Source: Qingshengfaniella alkalisoli (lineage in GTDB: Bacteria > Pseudomonadota > Alphaproteobacteria > Rhodobacterales > Rhodobacteraceae). From it: a stretch of DNA of 64,000 bases. Where the stretch lies: contig NZ_CP042263.1 of assembly GCF_007855645.1 (NCBI RefSeq), positions 124,001 through 188,000 on the forward strand, in the 5' to 3' direction. Both the position numbers and the translations under genes were made by a program. This document shows positions 26,329 through 35,233 of the stretch, one piece after another (within the stretch, counting starts at the first letter, position 1; each line of letters opens with the position of its first letter). The notes under the pieces are model-generated. The model made no database searches, was not told the origin of the DNA, and was given only the letters and a program-made list of their open reading frames with translations.

Positions 26329-27058
26329 AGATTTGCAGATCCCCGACCTGTTTGAAGTGCATCAATCGCGCCGCTATCCGGTTTCGCCGCGCGCATTGGC
26401 GGCCGACATTCGCAAGCCGCACGCGTATATCAGTAAAGGCAGCATCGCAGTGTGTGCGGCCGACCTTTCTGGTCAAAACCGGGAAGACGTCCTGCATTCG
26501 ACGCTTCTGGCGCAGCTCGTGGCGGATAAGCAGATTGATCGCGAGGCCAACCCTGTCCGCTGGACTGTGGCCTATTCGGATGTGCTGAAACATCTCGGAT
26601 GGGATGGGACACGTTCACAGTTTGCGACCTATGTGCCGAAATTCTTATCGACGACCCTTGTCGATGCGATCCTCGATCTCGCCTTGGAAACGCTTGCCGG
26701 CCGGCAGAGCGTCGCAGTGGTTGCGACGTTTGATGCATTGCGGGCTCTGTCCGGTACGGACGGGCGTCGGCAGCTTTTCGAACAATCTGCAATGGCGATG
26801 AGCGTCGGCAAATTCCAAATCAATCTTTTCACGCAGCCTGCCGGCGTGCCGCGGCTCGATTCACTGATGGTTCACTACAGCGTCGATTGCCAGGCGTCCG
26901 GATTCGATTTGTTCAGGGAACGGATGGAGCATACCAGGCTTCAATTTGCGTTTGCCTCGCTACAGCTCGACCCGGCCGTCTATGCGGCCTCGCGGCAGGC
27001 GGTGATTGGAAAGCTGGACGACAACCCGACGAATCTCACTCTCGAACTCGATCTGTAA
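26306..27058 (+). CDS. Unknown protein, divergent arm of the cyclase/Crp module
   Basis: A 250-residue soluble protein with no signal peptide or membrane segment. The GTG start at 26306 has GGGAG about 9 bases upstream. Visible segments include LQIPDLFEVHQSRRYPVSPRAL, RSQFATYVPKFLSTTLVDAIL, a helix-rich middle DLALETLAGRQSVAVVATFDAL, and a C-terminal GKLDDNPTNLTLELDL that looks like an edge-strand tail. I recognise no family or catalytic motif. It abuts the next gene with no spacer (TAA followed directly by ATG). It is transcribed away from the oxidoreductase/cyclase/Crp operon across a shared control region with a Crp-like palindrome, so it may be a target of that signalling system. Confidence 0.75.
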   Translation: MLAFGSIEDLQIPDLFEVHQSRRYPVSPRALAADIRKPHAYISKGSIAVCAADLSGQNREDVLHSTLLAQLVADKQIDREANPVRWTVAYSDVLKHLGWDGTRSQFATYVPKFLSTTLVDAILDLALETLAGRQSVAVVATFDALRALSGTDGRRQLFEQSAMAMSVGKFQINLFTQPAGVPRLDSLMVHYSVDCQASGFDLFRERMEHTRLQFAFASLQLDPAVYAASRQAVIGKLDDNPTNLTLELDL

Positions 27059-27697
27059 ATGGAGCAATCCCGTATGGCGAACATAGTGGAAACTGTTGCG
27101 GGGATCTTGCTGGCTTTGCCCGACAACATTTCGCGACATGAGCGGTCGATCCCAGAGCAATCCCTTCTGCATGCGTGGTTCAATGCGAAGCAAACAGGCG
27201 CACCGGTCAGCATGGATCGCCTGTCAACGACGCTCGGACGGATTGGTTGGAACTTGACGGATATCGGTACGACGCAGGCCGAGGTTCCACTTGAATGCGG
27301 TGGGGTCGCCCTGCCGTGGCTCGGCTTGTCATCTCGTGGTAACGCCGCCCTGGCCAATATTCTGGGCGCGAACGCGAGCTTGGCATGCCCGCTCGTCAGT
27401 GCGTGGCGGCGTGAAGGCACTGCAGCGTCGTCCCGAGAGATGTTCATTGCAGAGCTTCGTGGCACCAGTTGGCTGACCATATGTGCCTTCAAATTGGATT
27501 GGCCGGATCATTGCGCCATACTGTCTGGGCGGGTGGACAAGATTGGTATCAGCGCCACGACTGAAAGCTACTCACTCGATCGCGTAAGGTTCGACAGCGT
27601 CGCGGCGGAGGTGCTGGCCAAAGTATCTCACCGGCTTGATCGCATCGTGCGCGCCCCCGCTGTTCGCGCGCCAGGCAAAGTGATGGAAATTAATTAG
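27059..27697 (+). CDS. Unknown protein coupled to the preceding gene
   Basis: A 212-residue product starting directly after the previous stop codon, so it is almost certainly co-translated. Methionine at the ATG (27059) or at codon 6 could start it. It has no signal peptide. It reads as an alpha/beta protein, with RIGWNLTDIGTTQAEVPLECGGVALPWL, then ANILGANASLACPLVSAWRREG, then MFIAELRGTSWLTICAFKLDW. The C-terminal tail is positively charged (SHRLDRIVRAPAVRAPGKV). No family recognised. With its neighbour it forms a conserved-looking pair of unknown function. Its stop is 83 bases from the convergent acetolactate-synthase-like gene. Confidence 0.72.
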   Translation: MEQSRMANIVETVAGILLALPDNISRHERSIPEQSLLHAWFNAKQTGAPVSMDRLSTTLGRIGWNLTDIGTTQAEVPLECGGVALPWLGLSSRGNAALANILGANASLACPLVSAWRREGTAASSREMFIAELRGTSWLTICAFKLDWPDHCAILSGRVDKIGISATTESYSLDRVRFDSVAAEVLAKVSHRLDRIVRAPAVRAPGKVMEIN

Positions 27698-27753
27698 CTA
27701 CGGCGGCGCGAACGGCTTCATACGCAACGCACGCACCACCAGGCCCAAGCGTG

Positions 27754-27780
27754 GGCGGCAAGCACTCACTGCGTGCCGCC
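27754..27780 (-). terminator. Hairpin between convergent genes, possible terminator
   Basis: GGCGGCA (27754-27760) pairs with TGCCGCC (27774-27780). After one A-G mismatch a further GCA/TGC pair extends the stem. It lies at the stop of the minus-strand thiamine enzyme and between convergent genes, the usual place for a shared terminator. There is no T run on either side, so the call is moderate. Confidence 0.45.
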
Positions 27781-29447
27781 TATGCGCTAGATCCTTTGAT
27801 CGAGCTTTCCAAGGTGAGCTTTGGCGAAAGCGCCTCTGGCGCAACGCGAAGGTCCAGGATGGCCGGAACGCCCGCTGCGCGCGCTTGCGCGAAAATCCCC
27901 GGAAAGTCCGCATCGCGTTCAACCGTGGCACCAAACGCACCATAGGCCTTCGCGAGCGCCGCGAAATCAGGGTTCTTCATCGCTGTACCGGAAGGACGTA
28001 GTGGATAGTTGCGCTGTTGATGCATACGAATGGTGCCGTACATGCCATTGTTCGAGACAAGAACAACAATATTGGCGCCGTATTCGCAGGCCACTCCGAA
28101 TTCTTGCATGACCATCTGAAAGCAGCCGTCCCCCGCAAGGCAGATCACGTCGCGATCCGGATGACGCAGCTTTGCAGCGATAGAAGCGGGTAGCCCGTAG
28201 CCCATGGAACCGCTGGTCGGCGCAAGCTGCGTGCGCCAGGCGCGATAGCGATAGTATCGGTGCAGCCAAGCGGCGTAGTTGCCTGCCCCGTTTGTCAGGA
28301 TCGCGTTATCTGCCAGCACGTCATTGAGATGCGTGATCACCGTTTCCATTCGCAATGTGCCGGGTGTGGTCTGCGGCTCTTGCCATTTCTGGTAATCGTC
28401 CCGAGCAGCCGCAACAATGCCGGAGCGGTCGTCAGCGGGTGCCATTGCTTCATCTGCAAGCAGTTGAACGAACGCTCCGGCCTTGGCGACAATCGAATAG
28501 TCCGGTGCATAAACACGACCGATTTCGGATGGGTCGGCATGAATATGAATCAGCGTCTGATGTGGTTTGGGCGGGGTCAGCAGTGTATAGCCGCTCGTCG
28601 TCATTTCGCCGAGACGCGCACCAAGTGATACGATCAAATCGGCATCCTTTACGCGTTGAGCGAGCTTGGGGTTGATGCCGATCCCGATATCGCCCGCATA
28701 GTTGGGATGGCGGTTGTCCAGATAGTCCTGACACCGAAAAGATGCGCCAACCGGGATTTGAGCTTTCTCTGCGAAGGCAGCGAGTGCTTGTGTTGCCGCT
28801 TCCGACCAACCGCCCCCTCCGACAACGAGCAGCGGCCTTTCGGCTTCCGCAACGGCTTGGGCGACGTGCCGGGCCTCTGTTCGGCTCCCGGCCTCCGCTG
28901 GTAGCTTGGCCTTCTCCAGAACGGGCATATCGCAAGGCCCCGACAGCATATCTTCCGGCAATGCCAGCACCACAGGCCCCGGACGACCGGTCTGAGCCAC
29001 ATGAAACGCCCGGCTTATATATTCTGGAATGCGGTCCGCGCGATCAATCTCCGCAACCCACTTGGCCAGCGGACCAAACATGGCCCTGTAATCGACTTCC
29101 TGAAAGGCTTCCCGATCCCGCTGATCTGATGCGACCTGCCCTATAAACAGGATCATCGGTGTGGAGTCCTGAAACGCTACATGCACGCCGCATGAAGCAT
29201 TGGTCGCACCCGGCCCTCTGGTCACGAAAGCGATACCCGGCAGGCCGGTCAGCTTCCCATCGGCTTCGGCCATCATCGCGGCACCGCCTTCATTGCGCGT
29301 TACGATGGTTTCGATCGTGGAATCGTACAACCCGTCGAGCGCAGCAAGATAGCTTTCCCCCGGAACACAGAAAACCCGCTCGACACCTTGAGCTTCCAAT
29401 GCAGCCACGAGAACGCCACCGCCGTGGCCCAACGCTGTTTTATTCAT
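27780..29447 (-). CDS. Acetolactate-synthase-like thiamine-diphosphate enzyme
   Basis: A 555-residue ThDP enzyme with all three domains. The PYR domain carries FCVPGESYLAALDGLYD and the cofactor Glu in VTRNEGGAAMMAEADGKLTG. A central domain (RPLLVVGGGGWSEAA) follows. The PP domain has GDGCFQMVMQEFGVACEYGANIVVLVSNNGMYGTIRMHQ, the diphosphate/metal motif. It resembles acetolactate synthase large subunits, but no regulatory small subunit adjoins it, so a catabolic carboligase or 2-oxoacid decarboxylase is as likely as branched-chain synthesis. The ATG at 29447 is preferred over 29459 because GAGAG lies 6 bases upstream of it. It is monocistronic and convergent with the unknown pair, and is not closely similar to the enzyme at 6.6-8.3 kb. 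Confidence 0.85.
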   Translation of the reverse strand: MNKTALGHGGGVLVAALEAQGVERVFCVPGESYLAALDGLYDSTIETIVTRNEGGAAMMAEADGKLTGLPGIAFVTRGPGATNASCGVHVAFQDSTPMILFIGQVASDQRDREAFQEVDYRAMFGPLAKWVAEIDRADRIPEYISRAFHVAQTGRPGPVVLALPEDMLSGPCDMPVLEKAKLPAEAGSRTEARHVAQAVAEAERPLLVVGGGGWSEAATQALAAFAEKAQIPVGASFRCQDYLDNRHPNYAGDIGIGINPKLAQRVKDADLIVSLGARLGEMTTSGYTLLTPPKPHQTLIHIHADPSEIGRVYAPDYSIVAKAGAFVQLLADEAMAPADDRSGIVAAARDDYQKWQEPQTTPGTLRMETVITHLNDVLADNAILTNGAGNYAAWLHRYYRYRAWRTQLAPTSGSMGYGLPASIAAKLRHPDRDVICLAGDGCFQMVMQEFGVACEYGANIVVLVSNNGMYGTIRMHQQRNYPLRPSGTAMKNPDFAALAKAYGAFGATVERDADFPGIFAQARAAGVPAILDLRVAPEALSPKLTLESSIKGSSA

Positions 29448-29455
29448 TTTGTCTC

Positions 29456-30035
29456 TCATTTCAGTTCACAAGAAGTCTTCGCGAGCCGCAAGTGTTCGAT
29501 GCGTCTGCCAGTGGTGCGTCGCGTCACGGCGACGTCTTGGAGTTGAAGCGCGTTCAGTGCCATTCGATGTTCGTCTGGAGTGTCAGGGGTCAACTCCGGG
29601 GTGGTGGGGCGCTCAGAAAAGGCAGAGCGTAGCTTGTTTCGATGTGTGACCCTAAGAGTGTCGCACTTCAACACAGTTTTCGCTGGCCAATCCGTCAGTG
29701 ATGCACCGGCATAACAGCAATTCGGCGTCCATTGGGTCTTCAAGTGTTCGACAAGGGGCCGCCGGTGTCGATCCGTGCCATCTTACAGAGAAAGTCTTTC
29801 GATCGCATTGAGTTTCTGGATGGTGCTCGCTTCAGCGCTGGTTACAACCGATCAGCAGATGTGAATGGTATAGTTTGTCCATTGCCTTGAAACGTTCACA
29901 ATGCTCTCCTGCGATCTTTGCGTGTGCATGGGTATGCGCGTTTCAGTGAATTGTTTTGAGGGACCGGGCCATGATCGCAGCCGGGGAAACCCTGCGGAAT
30001 TTGCCATATATTGAGACGCTCACCCTTCTTATTAT
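29456..30035. other. Degraded region upstream of the acetolactate-synthase-like gene
   Basis: There is no intact gene here. On the minus strand, 29456-29590 encodes DEHRMALNALQLQDVAVTRR...IEHLRL, which resembles the last helices of a GntR-family FCD domain (typical 'EHRAILDALxxxDxxAAxxxMxxHI'). It ends 9 bases before the enzyme start, so it may be the stump of that gene's former regulator. The remainder, 29750-30035, shows nothing recognisable. Confidence 0.3.
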
Positions 30036-30393
30036 TTTCTGCTGATCGTTTTTCAGGAGGCCGTCAACGGCATGCGCGACACCGCCGATGCGGTGGCCAC
30101 CGTGATCGGCTCGAAACCCAATGAAGCCGGTCTAGACCGTGTGGCTGTCGTCTTTCACGAACTTTCTGGCCGTTCTGCTTGGCGGTACGGCGGTTGTCTT
30201 TGGGCTCGTGGTCCTCTTCCCAAAGGATATGGTAGTGGGCATCAACACTACGCATGAGGCCTCACTGATGACGGCGTTGGTACTGATGGCGGTGACCCGG
30301 AACCTCATCCCTTGGTGGCAAGGCATCCCGAATTCTACCATGCATACCTACATCGGCTCTGTTATCGGCCTATCGATGGCCCATGGCTTATAG
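30036..30393 (+). pseudogene. Inorganic phosphate permease (PiT family) fragment
   Basis: Two plus-strand frames give adjoining pieces of a PiT/PHO4 phosphate transporter. FLLIVFQEAVNGMRDTADAVATVI matches the 'NGFHDTANAVATVI' family signature. After a frameshift near 30140 the second frame reads SSFTNFLAVLLGGTAVVFGLVVLFP, then TRNLIPWWQGIPNSTMHTYIGSVIGLSMAHGL, matching the 'GIPxSSSHTLIGSIIGV' signature. It ends in TAG at 30393, after roughly 120 of the usual 400-500 or more residues. The signature residues are partly altered. It is a remnant with no function. Confidence 0.75.
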
Positions 30394-30407
30394 TTTACTA
30401 ACTCGTT

Positions 30408-31433
30408 CTACTGACTCGATCTCCGGTCCACATATGTCGGTTCGATGAGGAGATGCTCCGGAACGGACCGACCATCGATTCGTGACAGCAGCAGTTCCGC
30501 TGCTTTGCTGCCGATCCGTTGAGGATCCTGATCGATGCTGGACAGGCCGACCAATGGAAGTGACGCTGTGGGCGAATTGTCGTAGCCCACAAATTTCATT
30601 CGAGCAGGGACAGAGACACCGAAGCGTTCAGCTTCGTTCAAAAGCTGGACGCCGTGAATATCACTCCAGCAGAACACGCCGTCTGGCAATGGATCGAGCG
30701 AGAAGAATTCACGGAGCTTCACGTCTTCCGCATTGATCCGTTCGGGAAGAAAATGGACGCGTTGTCCCGCCTCGTGCCCTGACAGGCCCATGCCTTCAAG
30801 GAATCCAATCTGGCGTTGGGTGCTGACAACGAAGGGAGCATCAGGCTTGGGGGGGATATTGACCATATGGATATTATGGCAGCCCTTGTCCTTCAGAGCC
30901 CGGACTGCCAGCCTTGCGCCTTGGCGGTCGTCGGAATTGACGGTGTCGAATGTATCGGCAGTCGGTTCATGATGCCCGATGGCAACAATCGGGATCTCGC
31001 GCGCGTATTTTGCCAGCACCTCTCCATTCATGCGCGGTGCTATCAGAATCAGCCCGTCGACGCGCATGTCCATCATTGATTGAATCAACGAAACCTCCAG
31101 CGACGCCTGGGCGTCGCTTACACCAATCAACACTTGCCTGTTGGCGTCACTCAGGGTGGGCTTGATGCCATCGATCACCTCCGCAAGGAAGGGATTACGC
31201 AATTCAACCAGAAGCACGCCGACAGTGTAGGTCCGACCACGCATTCCTCGCGCTGCGGTACTTGGCCGGTAACCAAGTTTCTCAATGGAAACAGTTACTT
31301 TATTACGCAGCGAGTCGCTGACCCCATAGGCATTCCGCAGGACCTTGGAAACCGCCGCGACGGATACGCCCGCGTCTTCGGCGACCGTTCTGATCGTCAC
31401 TTTCGGTTTGGCTGCGGGCGAGGCCTTGCGCAT
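30408..31433 (-). CDS. LacI-family transcriptional regulator
   Basis: A 341-residue regulator. The N-terminal helix-turn-helix VTIRTVAEDAGVSVAAVSKVLRNAYGVSDSLRNKV is the LacI DNA-binding domain with hinge helix RPSTAARGMRG. The rest is a periplasmic-binding-protein-like sugar-sensing domain beginning YTVGVLLVELRNPFLAEVIDGI. It is divergent from the rhamnosidase/ABC operon with operator-like repeats between the two. It most likely represses that operon and is released by rhamnose or a rhamnoside-derived sugar. The start codon ATG at 31433 precedes a basic, Lys/Ala-rich leader of about ten residues. Confidence 0.93.
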   Translation of the reverse strand: MRKASPAAKPKVTIRTVAEDAGVSVAAVSKVLRNAYGVSDSLRNKVTVSIEKLGYRPSTAARGMRGRTYTVGVLLVELRNPFLAEVIDGIKPTLSDANRQVLIGVSDAQASLEVSLIQSMMDMRVDGLILIAPRMNGEVLAKYAREIPIVAIGHHEPTADTFDTVNSDDRQGARLAVRALKDKGCHNIHMVNIPPKPDAPFVVSTQRQIGFLEGMGLSGHEAGQRVHFLPERINAEDVKLREFFSLDPLPDGVFCWSDIHGVQLLNEAERFGVSVPARMKFVGYDNSPTASLPLVGLSSIDQDPQRIGSKAAELLLSRIDGRSVPEHLLIEPTYVDRRSSQ

Positions 31434-31515
31434 ATTTTAATCCCTCCAGTTGGCAGTGCAGCAGACGCTTCTAAAAAAGTTCTTGTCAAGGAAAGGCGCT
31501 TGTATAACAGTTTAC

Positions 31516-31529
31516 GTAGAACAGTCTAC
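31516..31529. promoter_or_regulatory. Probable LacI-family operator
   Basis: GTAGA-ACAG-TCTAC is a perfect inverted repeat 34-47 bases before the rhamnosidase start. It overlaps a direct repeat, AACAGTTTAC and AACAGTCTAC, beginning at 31507 and 31521. TTGTCA at 31483-31488 and TATAAC at 31503-31508 are promoter-like but closely spaced (14 bases). Function inferred from position beside the LacI gene. Confidence 0.45.
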
Positions 31530-31562
31530 ATTTCTCGAAGGAGAGATGCTTGGGAGGGTTAC

Positions 31563-33887
31563 ATGACGATGGAAGATGTCCGGCTCGCGTCTGACGCGGC
31601 CGAAATGCTGCAACGTAGAAGCTGGGACGCAAAGGTCATTTCGCCGGATGTCGATGAGGGTGTCGGGAGGCGTGCAAGCTTCGTCGCGGGGTCGTTCACG
31701 CTGCCAGCAGGATCACGGCCCATGCTTTATATTTCGGCGCAGGGGCTCTACCGGGCGTTTGTAAATGGGAAGCGGGTCGGGAACGACTGCCTAACACCGG
31801 GCTGGACATGCTATGACAATCGTATCGCTTTCCAGACCTATGACATTTCAGACCTGGCGCAAGAAGGTGAAAACCGGATCGAGATCTGGCTGGGCGACGG
31901 CTGGTTCCGTTCACCCTTGATGTGGCGCGAATACGCGATCCCCAATGGCTGGGGTGATCGGATCGGCGCGATCGCCGAGATCGTAGATGGCGGCGCAACC
32001 GTTTGTGCGACAGGCCCGGACTGGCAGAGCGGACTGTTGCCCGTCACGAAGTCCGGCATCTATTACGGGGAGGATTACGACGCGGGGCTGAAGCCGGAGA
32101 TTTCAGGCAGTGTTGAAGTCTTGGAAACGGACACGGCATTGTTCGTTGCCCACGAGGCGGAGGCCGTAAAGGAACTGGATTCGTTGAAACCGGTCGGGAG
32201 TTGGACCGTGGGCGATGCCGTCATTTACGACTTTGGTCAGAACGTGGCTGGATATACGCGCATCCGCGTAAAGGGGGCGGCAGGCGCCAAGGTCTATATC
32301 GATTTTGCCGAGGTACTGGGCCCGAATGGCGAGTTCGACAACCGCAACTACCGTGTCGCGCGGGCGGCGCTTTCCTACACGTTGTCAGGCGACGGAGAAG
32401 AATGTTGGGCGCCAATGTTCACCTTCATGGGCTATCGCTATGCCCGGGTGACGATCGAGGGCGATACAGAATTGCTCGATATCGTGTCTGTCCCTATATC
32501 TTCTGTGCCCGATGTCGCCGGTGGATTTGAATGTGACGTGGCCGCCGTGAACCGGTTGGTTCTCAACACCATCTGGTCGCAGCGAGGAAATTTCATTGAG
32601 ATACCCACGGACTGCCCTCAGCGCGACGAGCGGCTTGGTTGGACCGGTGATGCACAGGTCTTCGCGGGAACGGCGTGCTGGCTGGCAGATAGTGAACGCT
32701 TTCTGCGGAAGTATCTGCGCGACGTCATGCACGACCAGCGCGACGATGGCGGCGTACCACATTTTACGCCGGACCCGACGCGCAGGCCGGGATCGAAATT
32801 CACGGGCGACTGGGCAGGGTCGACCGGATGGGGCGATGTGATCACGGTCATGCCCTGGCAGCTTTACCTGCATTACGGGCGCGAGGATGTGCTGCGCGAA
32901 TGTTTCCCCGCGATGCTGAAATGGCTCGACTACCTGTGGAGCATCTCGGACGGCCCGATCATCCACCCGCATTCGAGCTGGGGCCAGAAAGGGTTTACCT
33001 TCGGTGACTGGCTGCAGCCGGTGGGCGACAACCGCAAGCCACGCCCGACCATCGCAGACGATTGTGCTGCGACGCTTTACTTTGCGATTTCCACGGATCT
33101 GGCAGCAAAGATCGCGCGGGTGATCGGAGAAACGGCAGAGGCGGAAAAACTGGAGGCGAATGCCAAGGTTATCCGTGACGCTTTCGCCCGAGAATACTTT
33201 TCGGCGTCCGGGCGGATGGCACACAATGACCAAACCTCGTATGCGCTCGCCTTTCTCTACGATCTCGTTCCGGTCGAACATTTCGAAGCCGCCAAGGGCT
33301 ATTTTCGCCGGGTGATCGTGGATGCGAAACACAAGATCGGCACCGGCTTCATCGGCACGCCTGCTCTGCTGCCCGCGCTGTCGAAGCTGGGCATGAACGA
33401 CCTCGCCGAAAAGGTCTTCCTCAACCGCAAGGTGCCCGGCTGGCTCTACCAGGTGGACCGGGGCGCCACGACGATCTGGGAACGCTGGGACGCGATCGGC
33501 GAGGACGGCACGATCTACGAGCCACTGATGAACAGCTACAATCACTACGCCTATGGCGCAGTCTGCCAGTGGCTGTTCGAGAATGTCGCGGGTGTGCAGC
33601 CGATGGAAGATGCGCCGGGCTTTGATCGCGTGCGCCTTGCTCCGACCGTATTGCCGGAGTTGGGCAAGGTCACGATGTGGCACGACTGCCGGCATGGGCG
33701 GGTCGAGGCATCATGGGTTCTTGCGAATGGCCGTGCGACCTATCGGGTGACTTTGCCCGAGGGATGCGAGGGCGTTTTGCCCGCCGACATATACAACGGC
33801 GTGACGATTGATGGCGAGACGGCTTTGGTACCGCCGGAGGGCCTGACGTTGTCATCAGGCACACACGAGATCGGCTTCGACATCTAA
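31563..33887 (+). CDS. Alpha-L-rhamnosidase, GH78 family
   Basis: A 774-residue enzyme that removes terminal alpha-L-rhamnose from glycosides by inversion. The start at 31563 has GGGAGGG just upstream; the frame is open far into the LacI gene but that part is not coding. The N-terminal carbohydrate-binding-like beta domain includes PMLYISAQGLYRAFVNGKRVG and LTPGWTCYDNRIAFQTYDIS. The family's conserved catalytic-domain stretch is FIEIPTDCPQRDERLGWTGDAQVFAGTA, followed by a helical barrel and a C-terminal beta domain (GRVEASWVLANGRATYRVTLPEG). There is no signal peptide, so it is cytoplasmic and cuts rhamnosides after import by the downstream ABC transporter. First gene of the operon. Confidence 0.93.
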   Translation: MTMEDVRLASDAAEMLQRRSWDAKVISPDVDEGVGRRASFVAGSFTLPAGSRPMLYISAQGLYRAFVNGKRVGNDCLTPGWTCYDNRIAFQTYDISDLAQEGENRIEIWLGDGWFRSPLMWREYAIPNGWGDRIGAIAEIVDGGATVCATGPDWQSGLLPVTKSGIYYGEDYDAGLKPEISGSVEVLETDTALFVAHEAEAVKELDSLKPVGSWTVGDAVIYDFGQNVAGYTRIRVKGAAGAKVYIDFAEVLGPNGEFDNRNYRVARAALSYTLSGDGEECWAPMFTFMGYRYARVTIEGDTELLDIVSVPISSVPDVAGGFECDVAAVNRLVLNTIWSQRGNFIEIPTDCPQRDERLGWTGDAQVFAGTACWLADSERFLRKYLRDVMHDQRDDGGVPHFTPDPTRRPGSKFTGDWAGSTGWGDVITVMPWQLYLHYGREDVLRECFPAMLKWLDYLWSISDGPIIHPHSSWGQKGFTFGDWLQPVGDNRKPRPTIADDCAATLYFAISTDLAAKIARVIGETAEAEKLEANAKVIRDAFAREYFSASGRMAHNDQTSYALAFLYDLVPVEHFEAAKGYFRRVIVDAKHKIGTGFIGTPALLPALSKLGMNDLAEKVFLNRKVPGWLYQVDRGATTIWERWDAIGEDGTIYEPLMNSYNHYAYGAVCQWLFENVAGVQPMEDAPGFDRVRLAPTVLPELGKVTMWHDCRHGRVEASWVLANGRATYRVTLPEGCEGVLPADIYNGVTIDGETALVPPEGLTLSSGTHEIGFDI

Positions 33888-33936
33888 GTTCAGTTCAATT
33901 GGTCCGGGTGGAGACGGACCGCACAGGGAGGAAAAC

Positions 33937-35208
33937 ATGAAAAAATACTTGATACTGACCACTGCAATCACGGCCGGCACAGCAATGACCGCTTCTGCGC
34001 AGGAACTGACATTCCTGACCGATTCCAGCGCGGATTCCGTAGCGGTCACAGAAGCACTCACGGCGGCCTATACCGCGGCACATCCCGATGTCACATTCTC
34101 GATCGAGACCCGTCCGGGCGGTAGCGAAGGTGACAATATCGTCAAGACCCGCCTCGCGACCGGCGAAATGTCAGACCTGTTCATCTACAATTCCGGTTCG
34201 CTGCTGCAAGCATTGCGTCCCGATCGCACATTGCTCGCGATCGACGATATTCCGAACTTCGGGCTGATCAACGACGCGTTCATTTCGACGGTTCAAGGTT
34301 CCGAAGGCGGGACTTATGGCGTTCCGTACGAGACCGCGCAGGGTGGCGGTATCTATTATCACAAACCCACCTATGAACAGCTCGGGCTGGAGATCCCCAA
34401 GACCTGGGACGCATTCATGGCGAACAACGCCCGGATTGCCGAAGAAACCGAGGTCGCGCCAATTGCCCAGACATACAGGGAAACCTGGACGAGCCAACTC
34501 TTCGTGCTGGCCGATTATTATAACGTCCAATCCGAGGTGCCCGCCTTCGCCGAGCAATATACTGCTAACGAAGCGAAATATGCCACGACGCCGGCCGCCC
34601 TGCGCGGGTTTGAAAAGCTGCAGGAAGCCTATGAAGCGGGCTACTTCAACGAAGACTTCGGTGCGGCGAACTATAACGACGGTGTTCGAATGGTCGCGAC
34701 CGGTGAAGCTGCGCATTACCCGATGCTGACCTTTGCGGTTGGCTTGTTTCAGCAGAACCATCCCGACCAAATGGAGGATGTCGGCTTCTTCGCGCAGCCG
34801 GGCGACAGCGCGGACGAAAACGGCCTGACAGTGTGGATGCCGACCTCGCTTTATGCGCCACGCTCGACCGAGCATCCTGAGATTGCGAAGGATTTCCTGA
34901 ATTTCGTTGCCTCGCCAGAGGCGTGCGACATCATTACCGATACTATTGGCGCCACCGGACCATATCTGATCGAGGGCTGCACATTGCCTCCGGAGGTTCC
35001 GGGCATGGTTGCCGACATGCTGCCCTATTTTGAAGAGGAAGTGCGCACCGCGCCCGCGCTCGAATTTCTGTCGCCGGTCAAGGGCCCCGCGCTGGAACAA
35101 CTGACGGTCGAGGTCGGTTCCGGCATCCGCGACGCGCAGAGCGCGGCGGAGCTTTACGACAAGGATGTCGCGAAGCAGGCGCGTCAATTGGGTCTTCCCA
35201 ACTGGTAA
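33937..35208 (+). CDS. Sugar ABC transporter substrate-binding protein, family 1
   Basis: Periplasmic sugar-binding protein of 423 residues. The signal peptide is MKKYLILTTAITAGTAMTASAQ. The mature protein starts ELTFLTDSSADSVAVTEALTAAYTAAHPDVTFSIETRPGGSEGDN, typical of the oligosaccharide-binding family 1 fold, and GVPYETAQGGGIYYHKPTYEQLGLEIPKTWDAF is the hinge-region motif. It lies 49 bases after the rhamnosidase gene, preceded by a small hairpin (GGTCCG/CGGACC, 33901-33920) and a strong GGGAGG ribosome site. The ligand is inferred to be a rhamnose-containing oligosaccharide or glycoside because of the linked GH78 enzyme. Confidence 0.94.
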   Translation: MKKYLILTTAITAGTAMTASAQELTFLTDSSADSVAVTEALTAAYTAAHPDVTFSIETRPGGSEGDNIVKTRLATGEMSDLFIYNSGSLLQALRPDRTLLAIDDIPNFGLINDAFISTVQGSEGGTYGVPYETAQGGGIYYHKPTYEQLGLEIPKTWDAFMANNARIAEETEVAPIAQTYRETWTSQLFVLADYYNVQSEVPAFAEQYTANEAKYATTPAALRGFEKLQEAYEAGYFNEDFGAANYNDGVRMVATGEAAHYPMLTFAVGLFQQNHPDQMEDVGFFAQPGDSADENGLTVWMPTSLYAPRSTEHPEIAKDFLNFVASPEACDIITDTIGATGPYLIEGCTLPPEVPGMVADMLPYFEEEVRTAPALEFLSPVKGPALEQLTVEVGSGIRDAQSAAELYDKDVAKQARQLGLPNW

Positions 35209-35233
35209 TGTCCTTCTTCGGGTGACGCGCAAC

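Noticed and set aside
31080-31562. Upstream extension of the rhamnosidase frame into the LacI gene
   Set aside because: The 161 extra codons lie over the regulator and its operator region and lack protein character. The ribosome site just before 31563 sets the start.
32385-33695. 436-codon open frame antisense to the rhamnosidase
   Set aside because: Opposite strand of a well-supported GH78 gene, with no recognisable protein pattern.
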